Positions 51,898 to 62,542 of a stretch of DNA of 64,000 nt are shown piece after piece; positions within the stretch are counted from its first letter, which is position 1, and each line of letters starts with the position of its first letter. The translations under genes were made by a program, and so were the position numbers. This DNA is from Ulva prolifera (Eukaryota > Chlorophyta > Ulvophyceae > Ulvales > Ulvaceae): assembly GCA_023078555.1 (NCBI GenBank), contig CM041196.1:620001-684000 (forward strand), read 5' to 3'. Below the pieces are notes generated by a model, which saw nothing but the letters and a program-made list of their open reading frames with translations, made no database searches and was not told the DNA's origin.

Positions 51898-52938
51898 GTG
51901 CAATGTGCAGGTGCTTGTCAGGTGGAGCTGCTGCAACAGCTCCTACCCCAAGGTTACAAGTTGCACCCATGCCATGACCACCATGGTCATGTGTGTGGGT
52001 GCATGATGCCCCTGAAGACGAAGCCTAAAAGCCCCTGTCAATGCAAGATGCATGGCAGATTCAAGGACAGTGGAGGTGCTGAAGCCCTGCAAGTCTTGAG
52101 GGAAGCTGGATACTGTGGCCTGGTGTGCACACAGTGGCCCCTCCACTCTGAGACACAGAAGCTACAGGGTAGGGTGATGGCATCAGTGCACAGGGGTAAG
52201 AAGAGAAGCAGACGTGGAGGACAGTATAGGGAGGGGTGCAACCTGAAGCTGGACCTAGTGTTGTCATCACCAGGTCCAGAGTGCACGTTGGTTGCTGTTG
52301 AGGTGCAAGGCAACAATCACACCAGATCTCGGGTGGTTAAAAGTGATCATGAGAAAACGATTGCATGTCTTGGTGCATGTATTACCGTGTATGGCTTGAG
52401 TGCAGATGAATGTATATGTGCTGTACAGCAAGGGCCATCTCGCTCTGCCAGTGGATTTGTTTCAGCTGTTGACAGTATAGCTTTAGAGATTGTAAGCATG
52501 CTGGCATTGTTCACAACGTGCATGTGGTTTGCCATGTGGTCACGCAATGCAGCAGCACACCATGAACCATCGTGGATTGAACTTGCCCGTCGTGAAGGCT
52601 TCCCATTCTTCCTTCGAGCTCTTGTTGTGATATGCCTCAATCGCGCTTGGCTGATTGCAGTACCGGTTGCGGACGATATCTTCCTTGTCAGCCTCAGATA
52701 TGTCATCAAACCAGTATTTGAACCCTTGGAACATTTTCTTCTCGCCCTCTTCGTCGACAGCCCCATGCCTGGCTCCATGATAGGGATACCAAGCATAGGT
52801 GCCATACTGCTGGTGCACAGCAATATACACGAGGATCAATGGGAGTGTACCCACACTGGCGTTTTCCAACTTGGTGTTCCTGATGGGTTGTGGTGTGCCA
52901 CGGCACCACAGGCCAGTGAGACCCTCCACCATTGCTGA
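51898..52938 (+). CDS. PD-(D/E)XK nuclease-like ORF with Cys/His cluster
   Basis: The frame is open from 51898 with no early ATG (first Met codon near 52003), so an upstream exon is likely; a TGTCAG acceptor lies at 51920. Residues 25-52 hold a Cys/His cluster (CHDHHGHVCGC ... CQCKMH), a probable zinc site. Residues 111-153 read D119, VAVEVQG (E135-x-Q137), NNH (H141) and SDHEK (D150, K153). This matches the beta-sheet D ... E-x-Q/K core of small PD-(D/E)XK nucleases such as Vsr/DUF559-like proteins. After about codon 198 a donor (ATT|GTAAGC at 52491) occurs, and the remaining frame is antisense to a better minus-strand ORF, so the true C-terminus probably differs. Role unknown; possible partner of the neighbouring transposase-like protein. 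Confidence 0.45.
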   Translation: MQCAGACQVELLQQLLPQGYKLHPCHDHHGHVCGCMMPLKTKPKSPCQCKMHGRFKDSGGAEALQVLREAGYCGLVCTQWPLHSETQKLQGRVMASVHRGKKRSRRGGQYREGCNLKLDLVLSSPGPECTLVAVEVQGNNHTRSRVVKSDHEKTIACLGACITVYGLSADECICAVQQGPSRSASGFVSAVDSIALEIVSMLALFTTCMWFAMWSRNAAAHHEPSWIELARREGFPFFLRALVVICLNRAWLIAVPVADDIFLVSLRYVIKPVFEPLEHFLLALFVDSPMPGSMIGIPSIGAILLVHSNIHEDQWECTHTGVFQLGVPDGLWCATAPQASETLHHC

Positions 52939-53292
52939 TGGGTCAACACTGAAGGCATCCACCCACCACTGGTTCATGCCATTGCTTGGGTCCCACCTGC
53001 ACTCTCCTGTGATGTTTGGCATGCAGCTGTCATCAACACCTGCCTGCTGCTCTTGCCCTTTCTTCCTCTTGTTGTCTTGGGTTGGGGGCTCTTCAGCCAC
53101 TGGCTCTACAGTCACTGCATTAAACTGCATTGGGCTTTGGCCTAAAACTTGGCGAGCACACTCCTGCACCTCGATCATACTCGGGTCATTGCAGCTTATA
53201 TGGGCTAACAGCTCACATGAGGGGGGGAGCATGCATTGCAGGCAGTGCCCTATGTGGGGGCATGCATAGCAGGAGGTGCAGATCAGACACAC
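52540..53292 (-). CDS. Unrecognised ORF abutting the satellite array
   Basis: The first codons fall inside satellite unit 1, so the real exon probably starts near 53230 or later; AGCTGCAATGACCCGAG follows a possible AG acceptor. The protein is hydrophilic with CQ/CELLAHISC-type Cys spacing near its start, a Lys-rich NKRKKGQEQQ segment and a C-terminal part DISEADKEDIVRNRYCNQPS. It may end at a donor (TTCATG|GTGTGC near 52555). No family was recognised. It is collinear with the 60449-59652 ORF on the same strand, so both could be exons of one gene whose intron contains the satellite. Confidence 0.4.
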   Translation of the reverse strand: MCLICTSCYACPHIGHCLQCMLPPSCELLAHISCNDPSMIEVQECARQVLGQSPMQFNAVTVEPVAEEPPTQDNKRKKGQEQQAGVDDSCMPNITGECRWDPSNGMNQWWVDAFSVDPSAMVEGLTGLWCRGTPQPIRNTKLENASVGTLPLILVYIAVHQQYGTYAWYPYHGARHGAVDEEGEKKMFQGFKYWFDDISEADKEDIVRNRYCNQPSAIEAYHNKSSKEEWEAFTTGKFNPRWFMVCCCIA

Positions 53293-56200
53293 TGGCTATG
53301 CAGATGATGCTGAAACTTGGTACACTGTATAACCACAAGGTTTGCTGCTGTATGTTCTGAGATGAGCCTCATTGGAGCTCTGGTGCACTAGATGCACATG
53401 CCAACAGGGTGGTCTGTGCATTGGTCACACCAGGTGCTCTGATGCTCTTTTGACTCTCAAACTTCGTACTTCTACACTACAGGTCAATATAACCATGGGG
53501 TAGAATATTCAGCGTCTTGCAGTGAGTGGGGCATGGTCTAGTCCATGTGCAGGTGGCTGCTGGTGTGTTTGCATTGGCATGCATAGCAGGAGGTGCAGAT
53601 CAGACACACTGGCTATGCAGATGATGCTGAAACTTGGTACACTGTGTAACCACAAGGTTTGCTGCTGTACGTTCTGAGATGAGCCTCATTGGAGCTCTGG
53701 TGCACTAGATGCACATGCCAACAGGGTGGTCTGTGCATTGGTCACACCAGGTGCTCTGATGCTCTTTTGACTCTCAAACTTCGTACTTCTACACTACAGG
53801 TCAATATAACCATGGTGTAGAAGATTCAGCGTCTTGCAGTGAGTGGGGCATGGTCTAGTCCATGTGCAGGTGGCTGCTGGTGTGTTTGCATTGGCATGCA
53901 TAGCAGGAGGTGCAGATCAGACACACTGGCTATGCAGATGATGCTGAAACTTGGTACACTGTGTAACCACAAGGTTTGCTGCTGTACGTTCTGAGATGAG
54001 CCTCATTGGAGCTCTGGTGCACTAGATGCACATGCCAACAGGGTGGTCTGTGCATTGGTCACACCAGGTGCTCTGATGCTCATTTGACTCTCAAACTTCG
54101 TACTTCTACACTACAGGTCAATATAACCATGGTGTAGAAGATTCAGCGTCTTGCAGTGAGTGGGGCATGGTCTAGTCCATGTGCAGGTGGCTGCTGGTGT
54201 GTTTGCATTGGCATGCATAGCAGGAGGTGCAGATCAGACACACTGGCTATGCAGATGATGCTGAAACTTGGTACACTGTGTAACCACAAGGTTTGCTGCT
54301 GTACGTTCTGAGATGAGCCTCATTGGAGCTCTGGTGCACTAGATGCACATGCCAACAGGGTGGTCTGTGCATTGGTCACACCAGGTGCTCTGATGCTCAT
54401 TTGACTCTCAAACTTCGTACTTCTACACTACAGGTCAATATAACCATGGTGTAGAAGATTCAGCGTCTTGCAGTGAGTGGGGCATGGTCTAGTCCATGTG
54501 CAGGTGGCTGCTGGTGTGTTTGCATTGGCATGCATAGCAGGAGGTGCAGATCAGACACACTGGCTATGCAGATGATGCTGAAACTTGGTACACTGTGTAA
54601 CCACAAGGTTTGCTGCTGTACGTTCTGAGATGAGCCTCATTGGAGCTCTGGTGCACTAGATGCACATGCCAACAGGGTGGTCTGTGCATTGGTCACACCA
54701 GGTGCTCTGATGCTCTTTTGACTCTCAAACTTCGTACTTCTACACTACAGGTCAATATAACCATGGGGTAGAAGATTCAGCGTCTTGCAGTGAGTGGGGC
54801 ATGGTCTAGTCCATGTGCAGGTGGCTGCTGGTGTGTTTGCATTGGCATGCATAGCAGGAGGTGCAGATCAGACACACTGGCTATGCAGATGATGCTGAAA
54901 CTTGGTACACTGTGTAACCACAAGGTTTGCTGCTGTACGTTCTGAGATGAGCCTCATTGGAGCTCTGGTGCACTAGATGCACATGCCAACAGGGTGGTCT
55001 GTGCATTGGTCACACCAGGTGCTCTGATGCTCATTTGACTCTCAAACTTCGTACTTCTACACTACAGGTCAATTTAACCATGGGGTAGAAGATTCAGCGT
55101 CTTGCAGTGAGTGGGGCATGGTCTAGTCCATGTGCAGGTGGCTGCTGGTGTGTTTGCATTGGCATGCATAGCAGGAGGTGCAGATCAGACACACTGGCTA
55201 TGCAGATGATGCTGAAACTTGGTACACTGTGTAACCACAAGGTTTGCTGCTGTACGTTCTGAGATGAGCCTCATTGGAGCTCTGGTGCACTAGATGCACA
55301 TGCCAACAGGGTGGTCTGTGCATTGGTCACACCAGGTGCTCTGATGCTCATTTGACTCTCAAACTTCGTACTTCTACACTACAGGTCAATTTAACCATGG
55401 TGTAGAAGATTCAGCGTCTTGCAGTGAGTGGGGCATCGTCTAGTCCATGTGCAGGTGGCTGCTGGTGTGTTTGCATTGGCATGCATAGCAGGAGGTGCAG
55501 ATCAGACACACTGGCTATGCAGATGATGCTGAAACTTGGTACACTGTATAACCACAAGGTTTGCTGCTGTACGTTCTGAGATGAGCCTCATTGGAGCTCT
55601 GGTGCACTAGATGCACATGCCAACAGGGTGGTCTGTGCATTGGTCACACCAGGTGCTCTGATGCTCATTTGACTCTCAAACTTCGTACTTCTACACTACA
55701 GGTCAATTTAACCATGGTGTAGAAGATTCAGCGTCTTGCAGTGAGTGGGGCATCGTCTAGTCCATGTGCAGGTGGCTGCTGGTGTGTTTGCATTGGCATG
55801 CATAGCAGGAGGTGCAGATCAGACACACTGGCTATGCAGATGATGCTGAAACTTGGTACACTGTGTAACCACAAGGTTTGCTGCTGTACGTTCTGAGATG
55901 AGCCTCATTGGAGCTCTGGTGCACTAGATGCACATGCCAACAGGGTGGTCTGTGCATTGGTCACACCAGGTGCTCTGATGCTCTTTTGACTCTCAAACTT
56001 CGTACTTCTACACTACAGGTCAATATAACCATGGGGTAGAAGATTCAGCGTCTTGCAGTGAGTGGGGCATGGTCTAGTCCATGTGCAGGTGGCTGCTGGT
56101 GTGTTTGCATTGGCATGCATAGCAGGAGGTGCAGATCAGACACACTGGCTATGCAGATGATGCTGAAACTTGGTACACTGTGTAACCACAAGGTTTGCTG

Positions 56201-59200
56201 CTGTACGTTCTGAGATGAGCCTCATTGGAGCTCTGGTGCACTAGATGCACATGCCAACAGGGTGGTCTGTGCATTGGTCACACCAGGTGCTCTGATGCTC
56301 ATTTGACTCTCAAACTTCGTACTTCTACACTACAGGTCAATTTAACCATGGGGTAGAAGATTCAGCGTCTTGCAGTGAGTGGGGCATGGTCTAGTCCATG
56401 TGCAGGTGGCTGCTGGTGTGTTTGCATTGGCATGCATAGCAGGAGGTGCAGATCAGACACACTGGCTATGCAGATGATGCTGAAACTTGGTACACTGTGT
56501 AACCACAAGGTTTGCTGCTGTACGTTCTGAGATGAGCCTCATTGGAGCTCTGGTGCACTAGATGCACATGCCAACAGGGTGGTCTGTGCATTGGTCACAC
56601 CAGGTGCTCTGATGCTCATTTGACTCTCAAACTTCGTACTTCTACACTACAGGTCAATTTAACCATGGTGTAGAAGATTCAGCGTCTTGCAGTGAGTGGG
56701 GCATCGTCTAGTCCATGTGCAGGTGGCTGCTGGTGTGTTTGCATTGGCATGCATAGCAGGAGGTGCAGATCAGACACACTGGCTATGCAGATGATGCTGA
56801 AACTTGGTACACTGTATAACCACAAGGTTTGCTGCTGTACGTTCTGAGATGAGCCTCATTGGAGCTCTGGTGCACTAGATGCACATGCCAACAGGGTGGT
56901 CTGTGCATTGGTCACACCAGGTGCTCTGATGCTCATTTGACTCTCAAACTTCGTACTTCTACACTACAGGTCAATTTAACCATGGTGTAGAAGATTCAGC
57001 GTCTTGCAGTGAGTGGGGCATCGTCTAGTCCATGTGCAGGTGGCTGCTGGTGTGTTTGCATTGGCATGCATAGCAGGAGGTGCAGATCAGACACACTGGC
57101 TATGCAGATGATGCTGAAACTTGGTACACTGTATAACCACAAGGTTTGCTGCTGTACGTTCTGAGATGAGCCTCATTGGAGCTCTGGTGCACTAGATGCA
57201 CATGCCAACAGGGTGGTCTGTGCATTGGTCACACCAGGTGCTCTGATGCTCATTTGACTCTCAAACTTCGTACTTCTACACTACAGGTCAATTTAACCAT
57301 GGTGTAGAAGATTCAGCGTCTTGCAGTGAGTGGGGCATCGTCTAGTCCATGTGCAGGTGGCTGCTGGTGTGTTTGCATTGGCATGCATAGCAGGAGGTGC
57401 AGATCAGACACACTGGCTATGCAGATGATGCTGAAACTTGGTACACTGTGTAACCACAAGGTTTGCTGCTGTACGTTCTGAGATGAGCCTCATTGGAGCT
57501 CTGGTGCACTAGATGCACATGCCAACAGGGTGGTCTGTGCATTGGTCACACCAGGTGCTCTGATGCTCTTTTGACTCTCAAACTTCGTACTTCTACACTA
57601 CAGGTCAATATAACCATGGGGTAGAAGATTCAGCGTCTTGCAGTGAGTGGGGCATGGTCTAGTCCATGTGCAGGTGGCTGCTGGTGTGTTTGCATTGGCA
57701 TGCATAGCAGGAGGTGCAGATCAGACACACTGGCTATGCAGATGATGCTGAAACTTGGTACACTGTGTAACCACAAGGTTTGCTGCTGTACGTTCTGAGA
57801 TGAGCCTCATTGGAGCTCTGGTGCACTAGATGCACATGCCAACAGGGTGGTCTGTGCATTGGTCACACCAGGTGCTCTGATGCTCATTTGACTCTCAAAC
57901 TTCGTACTTCTACACTACAGGTCAATTTAACCATGGGGTAGAAGATTCAGCGTCTTGCAGTGAGTGGGGCATGGTCTAGTCCATGTGCAGGTGGCTGCTG
58001 GTGTGTTTGCATTGGCATGCATAGCAGGAGGTGCAGATCAGACACACTGGCTATGCAGATGATGCTGAAACTTGGTACACTGTGTAACCACAAGGTTTGC
58101 TGCTGTACGTTCTGAGATGAGCCTCATTGGAGCTCTGGTGCACTAGATGCACATGCCAACAGGGTGGTCTGTGCATTGGTCACACCAGGTGCTCTGATGC
58201 TCATTTGACTCTCAAACTTCGTACTTCTACACTACAGGTCAATTTAACCATGGTGTAGAAGATTCAGCGTCTTGCAGTGAGTGGGGCATCGTCTAGTCCA
58301 TGTGCAGGTGGCTGCTGGTGTGTTTGCATTGGCATGCATAGCAGGAGGTGCAGATCAGACACACTGGCTATGCAGATGATGCTGAAACTTGGTACACTGT
58401 ATAACCACAAGGTTTGCTGCTGTATGTTCTGAGATGAGCCTCATTGGAGCTCTGGTGCACTAGATGCACATGCCAACAGGGTGGTCTGTGCATTGGTCAC
58501 ACCAGGTGCTCTGATGCTCTTTTGACTCTCAAACTTCGTACTTCTACACTACAGGTCAATATAACCATGGGGTAGAATATTCAGCGTCTTGCAGTGAGTG
58601 GGGCATGGTCTAGTCCATGTGCAGGTGGCTGCTGGTGTGTTTGCATTGGCATGCATAGCAGGAGGTGCAGATCAGACACACTGGCTATGCAGATGATGCT
58701 GAAACTTGGTACACTGTGTAACCACAAGGTTTGCTGCTGTACGTTCTGAGATGAGCCTCATTGGAGCTCTGGTGCACTAGATGCACATGCCAACAGGGTG
58801 GTCTGTGCATTGGTCACACCAGGTGCTCTGATGCTCATTTGACTCTCAAACTTCGTACTTCTACACTACAGGTCAATATAACCATGGTGTAGAAGATTCA
58901 GCGTCTTGCAGTGAGTGGGGCATGGTCTAGTCCATGTGCAGGTGGCTGCTGGTGTGTTTGCATTGGCATGCATAGCAGGAGGTGCAGATCAGACACACTG
59001 GCTATGCAGATGATGCTGAAACTTGGTACACTGTGTAACCACAAGGTTTGCTGCTGTACGTTCTGAGATGAGCCTCATTGGAGCTCTGGTGCACTAGATG
59101 CACATGCCAACAGGGTGGTCTGTGCATTGGTCACACCAGGTGCTCTGATGCTCATTTGACTCTCAAACTTCGTACTTCTACACTACAGGTCAATATAACC

Positions 59201-59601
59201 ATGGTGTAGAAGATTCAGCGTCTTGCAGTGAGTGGGGCATGGTCTAGTCCATGTGCAGGTGGCTGCTGGTGTGTTTGCATTGGCATGCATAGCAGGAGGT
59301 GCAGATCAGACACACTGGCTATGCAGATGATGCTGAAACTTGGTACACTGTGTAACCACAAGGTTTGCTGCTGTACGTTCTGAGATGAGCCTCATTGGAG
59401 CTCTGGTGCACTAGATGCACATGCCAACAGGGTGGTCTGTGCATTGGTCACACCAGGTGCTCTGATGCTCTTTTGACTCTCAAACTTCGTACTTCTACAC
59501 TACAGGTCAATATAACCATGGTGTAGAAGATTCAGCGTCTTGCAGTGAGTGGGGCATGGTCTGGTCCATGTGCAGGTGGCTGTGGGTGTGCTTTGCATTG
59601 G
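53261..59601. repeat. Satellite array: 20 tandem copies of a 317-bp unit
   Basis: Unit starts (CATGCATAGCAGGAGGTGCA) occur every 317 bp exactly from 53261 to 59284. Units are nearly identical, with about seven variable sites: GTATAACC or GTGTAACC, TGTATG or TGTACG, CTCTTTTG or CTCATTTG, CAATATAA or CAATTTAA, GGGGTAG or GGTGTAG, GAATATT or GAAGATT, GCATGG or GCATCG. Combinations of these define a 4-unit higher-order repeat in the middle of the array. No unit encodes a conserved open frame. Confidence 0.96.
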
Positions 59602-59651
59602 CATGCATGGCTTGGTGTGCTTTGTGCCAATTCCACTACATTGCAACGGCG

Positions 59652-60449
59652 TCAAGTACACATTCCAGATAAAATGGGACACACTCGGACGTTCTCATCG
59701 TTCCTGACTTTCTTCATCCTGATCTTGACCACCATGAGTTTGGGTTCATGCTCTTGTAGTTGCAGCCACAGTCCCCTCATAGTCTTGCAGCTCAGCTTGT
59801 CAAACTCTGCAGCAAATGCTTCTGGCCTCCTTGCACGAAGGTCGTGTAGGTTCCTGTAGAGGCATTTATTGCCAGCTGCATCTGGATACCCTGCCATGAT
59901 GAGTTCAAGAATGTTTTGTAGGTGGGGGTGGTTCTTGGCATGTTTGTACCCCTTCACATGAGGGGGGGCATCCACCACACTGCCTGTCCTGAGCAGCCTT
60001 AATGTCCATGTCTTGGCTGCTTCTTTCACGGTGTCACGGTCCAACTCGTGGATCTTTGCATTGGTCTCCTTCATCTCATGCCTGCCATTTTCTGTCTCTC
60101 TGACCAAATCCAATAATTTATCATATATTGGCTTCCATCGTTGCCGATTGCCTTTCGGCCAATCCTTCCCGGAACTGTTTTTGAGCTGCAGTCTCTCGGC
60201 AGCTGTCATCTGGTTCATCAAGAATGCTGCCATCACCGCTCTCGTGTGGCGGGACCACCTTGCATGCGGATGGGCGCCCGCCACTGGTTCGTCACCGTCT
60301 AAATCCTCCGCCACAGCTTCGTCCAAATCACTACCAGATGAGTCCGCTGCGCCGCAGTCAGGTTCACTGTCTGTGCTCTCCCGCCCGCTGCACCGCAAGA
60401 CAGTATGCAACCTGCCACCGGAACATCCGCACATACATGTCGGACACAC
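59652..60449 (-). CDS. Unrecognised ORF right of the satellite (265 codons)
   Basis: The frame begins at a GTG; the first ATG in frame is about five codons in, so the start is uncertain and may lie in another exon. An acidic Ser/Asp segment (SDLDEAVAEDLDGDE) is followed by a basic, helix-rich body (TAAERLQLKNSSGKDWPKGN, then KMRGLW-like and MVVKIRMKKVR segments), suggestive of a nucleic-acid-binding protein. No family recognised. It reads toward the satellite and the 53292-52540 ORF; splicing across the 6.3-kb array would join them. Confidence 0.45.
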   Translation of the reverse strand: MCPTCMCGCSGGRLHTVLRCSGRESTDSEPDCGAADSSGSDLDEAVAEDLDGDEPVAGAHPHARWSRHTRAVMAAFLMNQMTAAERLQLKNSSGKDWPKGNRQRWKPIYDKLLDLVRETENGRHEMKETNAKIHELDRDTVKEAAKTWTLRLLRTGSVVDAPPHVKGYKHAKNHPHLQNILELIMAGYPDAAGNKCLYRNLHDLRARRPEAFAAEFDKLSCKTMRGLWLQLQEHEPKLMVVKIRMKKVRNDENVRVCPILSGMCT

Positions 60450-60701
60450 TGCTCGCCACGAAGATCACCGTGAGTGAACGCTCAGATTAACACTTGCTGT
60501 CTAAAACGCGAATGGCCTGCTCAGACGTACCTGTCCATGTCGTCGTCCGTGTGGTGACTCATCGCAGCGCTCGAGCAGCCTACCGTTCAAAGCACACAGG
60601 TCGTTTCTGGCGCAGACACAAGTTGTGTACCAGTCTAAGTCATATTTATAATTACAAGGGAGGTTCTGCGCGCACATTCATCACACCACACGAATTCGGT
60701 T

Positions 60702-61387
60702 CAGTAGGTGCACGAAAGTGTTCCTAGCCTAGAACGAACATTCAGATCCGGATGTATTGTGCATTGCAAGCGAATCGCGGCTCGCTGCGATTCAGCGTAT
60801 AGCAAGAACAGACCCATGCACGTACAAATCAGGGCAGCAACCCGCTGCAGCTGCGCGCCATTGCCAACGGTCAAATGAATCAGCAGAGGCAAAAACAGCC
60901 ACCTCTCGCTGGCATGCGGTCAGCGAGCGCCAGGCAGTGAGCTGTTGCGTGCACATGGGTATTGGCGAGCTGATGCTATCTGGGCTTGGAAGCGGGTGAA
61001 TTGGACAGCTTGGTGGTTATTGTGGTTGCGTATCAAGTTCAGTGCCGCGGCGTCGAGCGGTCACCGAGCCCGACATGTTCGGATGGCAGCACCAAGAAGC
61101 CAAGCCCGACGCAACAGATTGCTACAGATGAGCGCCGTGTCGCGAGCTGGAAGGCTGCTGTTTTTGATAGGCTTCGATATGCTCGTCAAGCGTTCAGAAG
61201 ATGTGCCTGTCGCGCGCTTGATGGAAACAGTGATTGCGAAAGCTTTGACACAGACGACCGCACGAGTAGCTGCTGTCAAGTCTTTGTAACCCTCCTGGTG
61301 ATCGGTGGCGGCGGCCGGCAACGCTGTCTATGTTAAAAAGCGATTCTCCTGGGGGGCCTAGGCTTGGAACACTAACGAATTGGCACA
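60702..61387 (+). repeat. Right 686-bp terminal direct repeat
   Basis: Same sequence and orientation as 49941-50626 with no visible differences. Followed by GGCGA, which also precedes the left copy. Confidence 0.9.
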
Positions 61388-61392
61388 GGCGA

Positions 61393-62016
61393 TCGCTTCA
61401 GTAAAAACGCGTGGAATCGGTGGCGAGGGGGGCGATCCGACACATGGGGAGGGGTGCGAGCCTCTAAGGCCCGGTGGGCAACGAGCCGCTGAGCTTTTAC
61501 ACTCTCCGCTGTACTCGAGCGGTGTTGCGCGGTAGCTCACGGTGTAAAGCCGTGCGCCCCTTGCTAGAGAAATGCATCTAGCTGCGCGCATAGGCATCAT
61601 CTGAAGGCGCAAAAGACACAGTCGTGCATCGCTTAACACAAGCAATAGAACGCACGTGCTTTTTGTGCAATTTCAAGTTCTGCCAAATTTACCGAGACCA
61701 CCACCGCTATACAGCGAGTTCACCCATTTGTCGATTTTGCCCGTGTAGCGGGTGCAGACTGGTGGCGTATCCGATGCACCCCAGCCACTTTAACTTTGGC
61801 GCAGCTTCTCATTCAGTGCCTCCACGACCAAGAGCGCACAGATTTATGTGTAAATACACCGACCTCGCGACGTCGACTCATCAATCGGCGTCGAAGCCCG
61901 AATTGAAACTGTCGACGGCTGGGCTCACGACAACTTGTCGATTGAATCTGGAATCGCAGCTGAGAGCTGCACCGTTGCCCGACGGCCGGTTTGTGTCCCA
62001 GGCACGTCCTTTCATC
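61393..62016. other. 5' flank of the P450 exon
   Basis: GC-rich, with short inverted words (for example near 61500-61560). The P450 frame is open upstream to about 61624; an ATG at 61846 (MCKYTDLATST) would add a Ser/Thr-rich N-terminus that could serve as an organelle transit peptide. No promoter motif was identified. Confidence 0.4.
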
Positions 62017-62157
62017 ATGGCCCCAGTGCTCTGGATCGTTTCGGGATGTGCGGTCGTGCTGCATCGATGGCACCGCAGGCGCAAGGGGAAGGACCTGCAC
62101 AAGATCCCGCTGGCGCCAGGCAGCTTTCCAGTCCTCGGGCATTTAGAGATTGTCAAG
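62017..62157 (+). CDS. Cytochrome P450, first exon only
   Basis: ATG at 62017: a hydrophobic anchor (APVLWIVSGCAVVLHRW), a basic stop-transfer RRRKGKD, and the proline-rich hinge IPLAPGSFPVLGHLEIVK that precedes the catalytic fold of microsomal P450s. A donor follows (GTCAAG|GTGCCC, phase 0). The heme-binding Cys motif and I-helix lie downstream, but no further P450 exon was recognised in the remaining 1.8 kb. That stretch instead contains an R1 micro-insertion and foldbacks, so the gene either has a long intron running off the window or is a 5' remnant. P450s are heme monooxygenases of the ER or plastid envelope. Confidence 0.6.
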
Positions 62158-62274
62158 GTGCCCTTCTCACCCAGGGGTATACAAAATATTTTTGTTTGTG
62201 CCGGGCTGTCAGGGCCGCTCTACAGTTGACATCGGAGTACCCGCTCTGACTTTTCAATTTACCCGGGGTGTCAG

Positions 62275-62327
62275 ATTCCGGCGATTCGGTTTCAGTGTTT
62301 GTTTTCTCCCGTTCACTCTTTTGTAAC
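62275..62327 (+). mobile_element. R1 LINE micro-insertion, 53 bp, with 18-bp TSD
   Basis: The last ~45 bases of R1 (GATTCGGTTTCAGTGTTTG to CTCTTTTGTAA) between two perfect copies of ATTTACCCGGGGTGTCAG (62257-62274 and 62328-62345). It lies in the presumed first intron of the P450 gene. Confidence 0.9.
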
Positions 62328-62377
62328 ATTTACCCGGGGTGTCAGGTGCACTGTTTTTGGGTGCGCGGAGTGAGGGG

Positions 62378-62420
62378 CTCCTCGCAAACGCGCGGCTTAC
62401 GCCGCGCATTCGCTCGTCGC
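62378..62420. repeat. GC-rich hairpin motif, copy 1
   Basis: CTCCTCGCAAACGCGCGGCT then TACGCCGCGCATT: the arms GCGCGGC and GCCGCGC pair around a 4-base loop. The same 43-bp motif recurs at 62788-62832, there enclosed in a larger foldback. Confidence 0.75.
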
Positions 62421-62497
62421 TGACAGTACACAGATGAAATACGACCACATGCAACAGCACTCGGGAAAAAGCTAAACGCATATGCTTAAATCTAACA

Positions 62498-62542
62498 CAT
62501 TCAATGTAAAGTTGACAACTGTTGATAAGCACACTCACACAC
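62498..62542. repeat. 45-bp direct repeat, partner at 63312-63356
   Basis: Perfect copies of a 45-bp word beginning CATTCAATGTAAAGTTGACA and ending CACACTCACACAC, 814 bp apart in direct orientation. They may be remnants of one repeat family or a duplication across the foldback region. Confidence 0.85.

Larger units (their letters stand above)
49941..61387. mobile_element. Candidate 11.4-kb element bounded by 686-bp direct repeats
   Basis: Direct repeats at 49941-50626 and 60702-61387 have equal length and show no visible differences. The outer flanks carry GGCGA on both sides (49936-49940 and 61388-61392), consistent with a 5-bp target-site duplication. Between the repeats lie a DDE-like ORF, a nuclease-like ORF, two unrecognised ORFs and the 317-bp satellite. 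I found no reverse transcriptase, no tRNA primer site and no purine tract, so an autonomous LTR retrotransposon is not supported. A non-autonomous LTR-like unit, a composite DNA transposon or a segmental duplication remain possible. Confidence 0.5.

Noticed and set aside
53261..59601. CRISPR-like or gene-encoded repeat
   Set aside because: Units are 317 bp without unique spacers and have no conserved frame; this is an ordinary tandem satellite in a eukaryote.
49941..61387. Standard autonomous LTR retrotransposon
   Set aside because: Repeats and TSD fit, but no gag, RT, integrase, tRNA primer site or purine tract could be found; the termini are not TG...CA in one orientation.
61393..61620. 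tRNA or small RNA gene suggested by local stem-loops
   Set aside because: No cloverleaf, A box or B box could be fitted.
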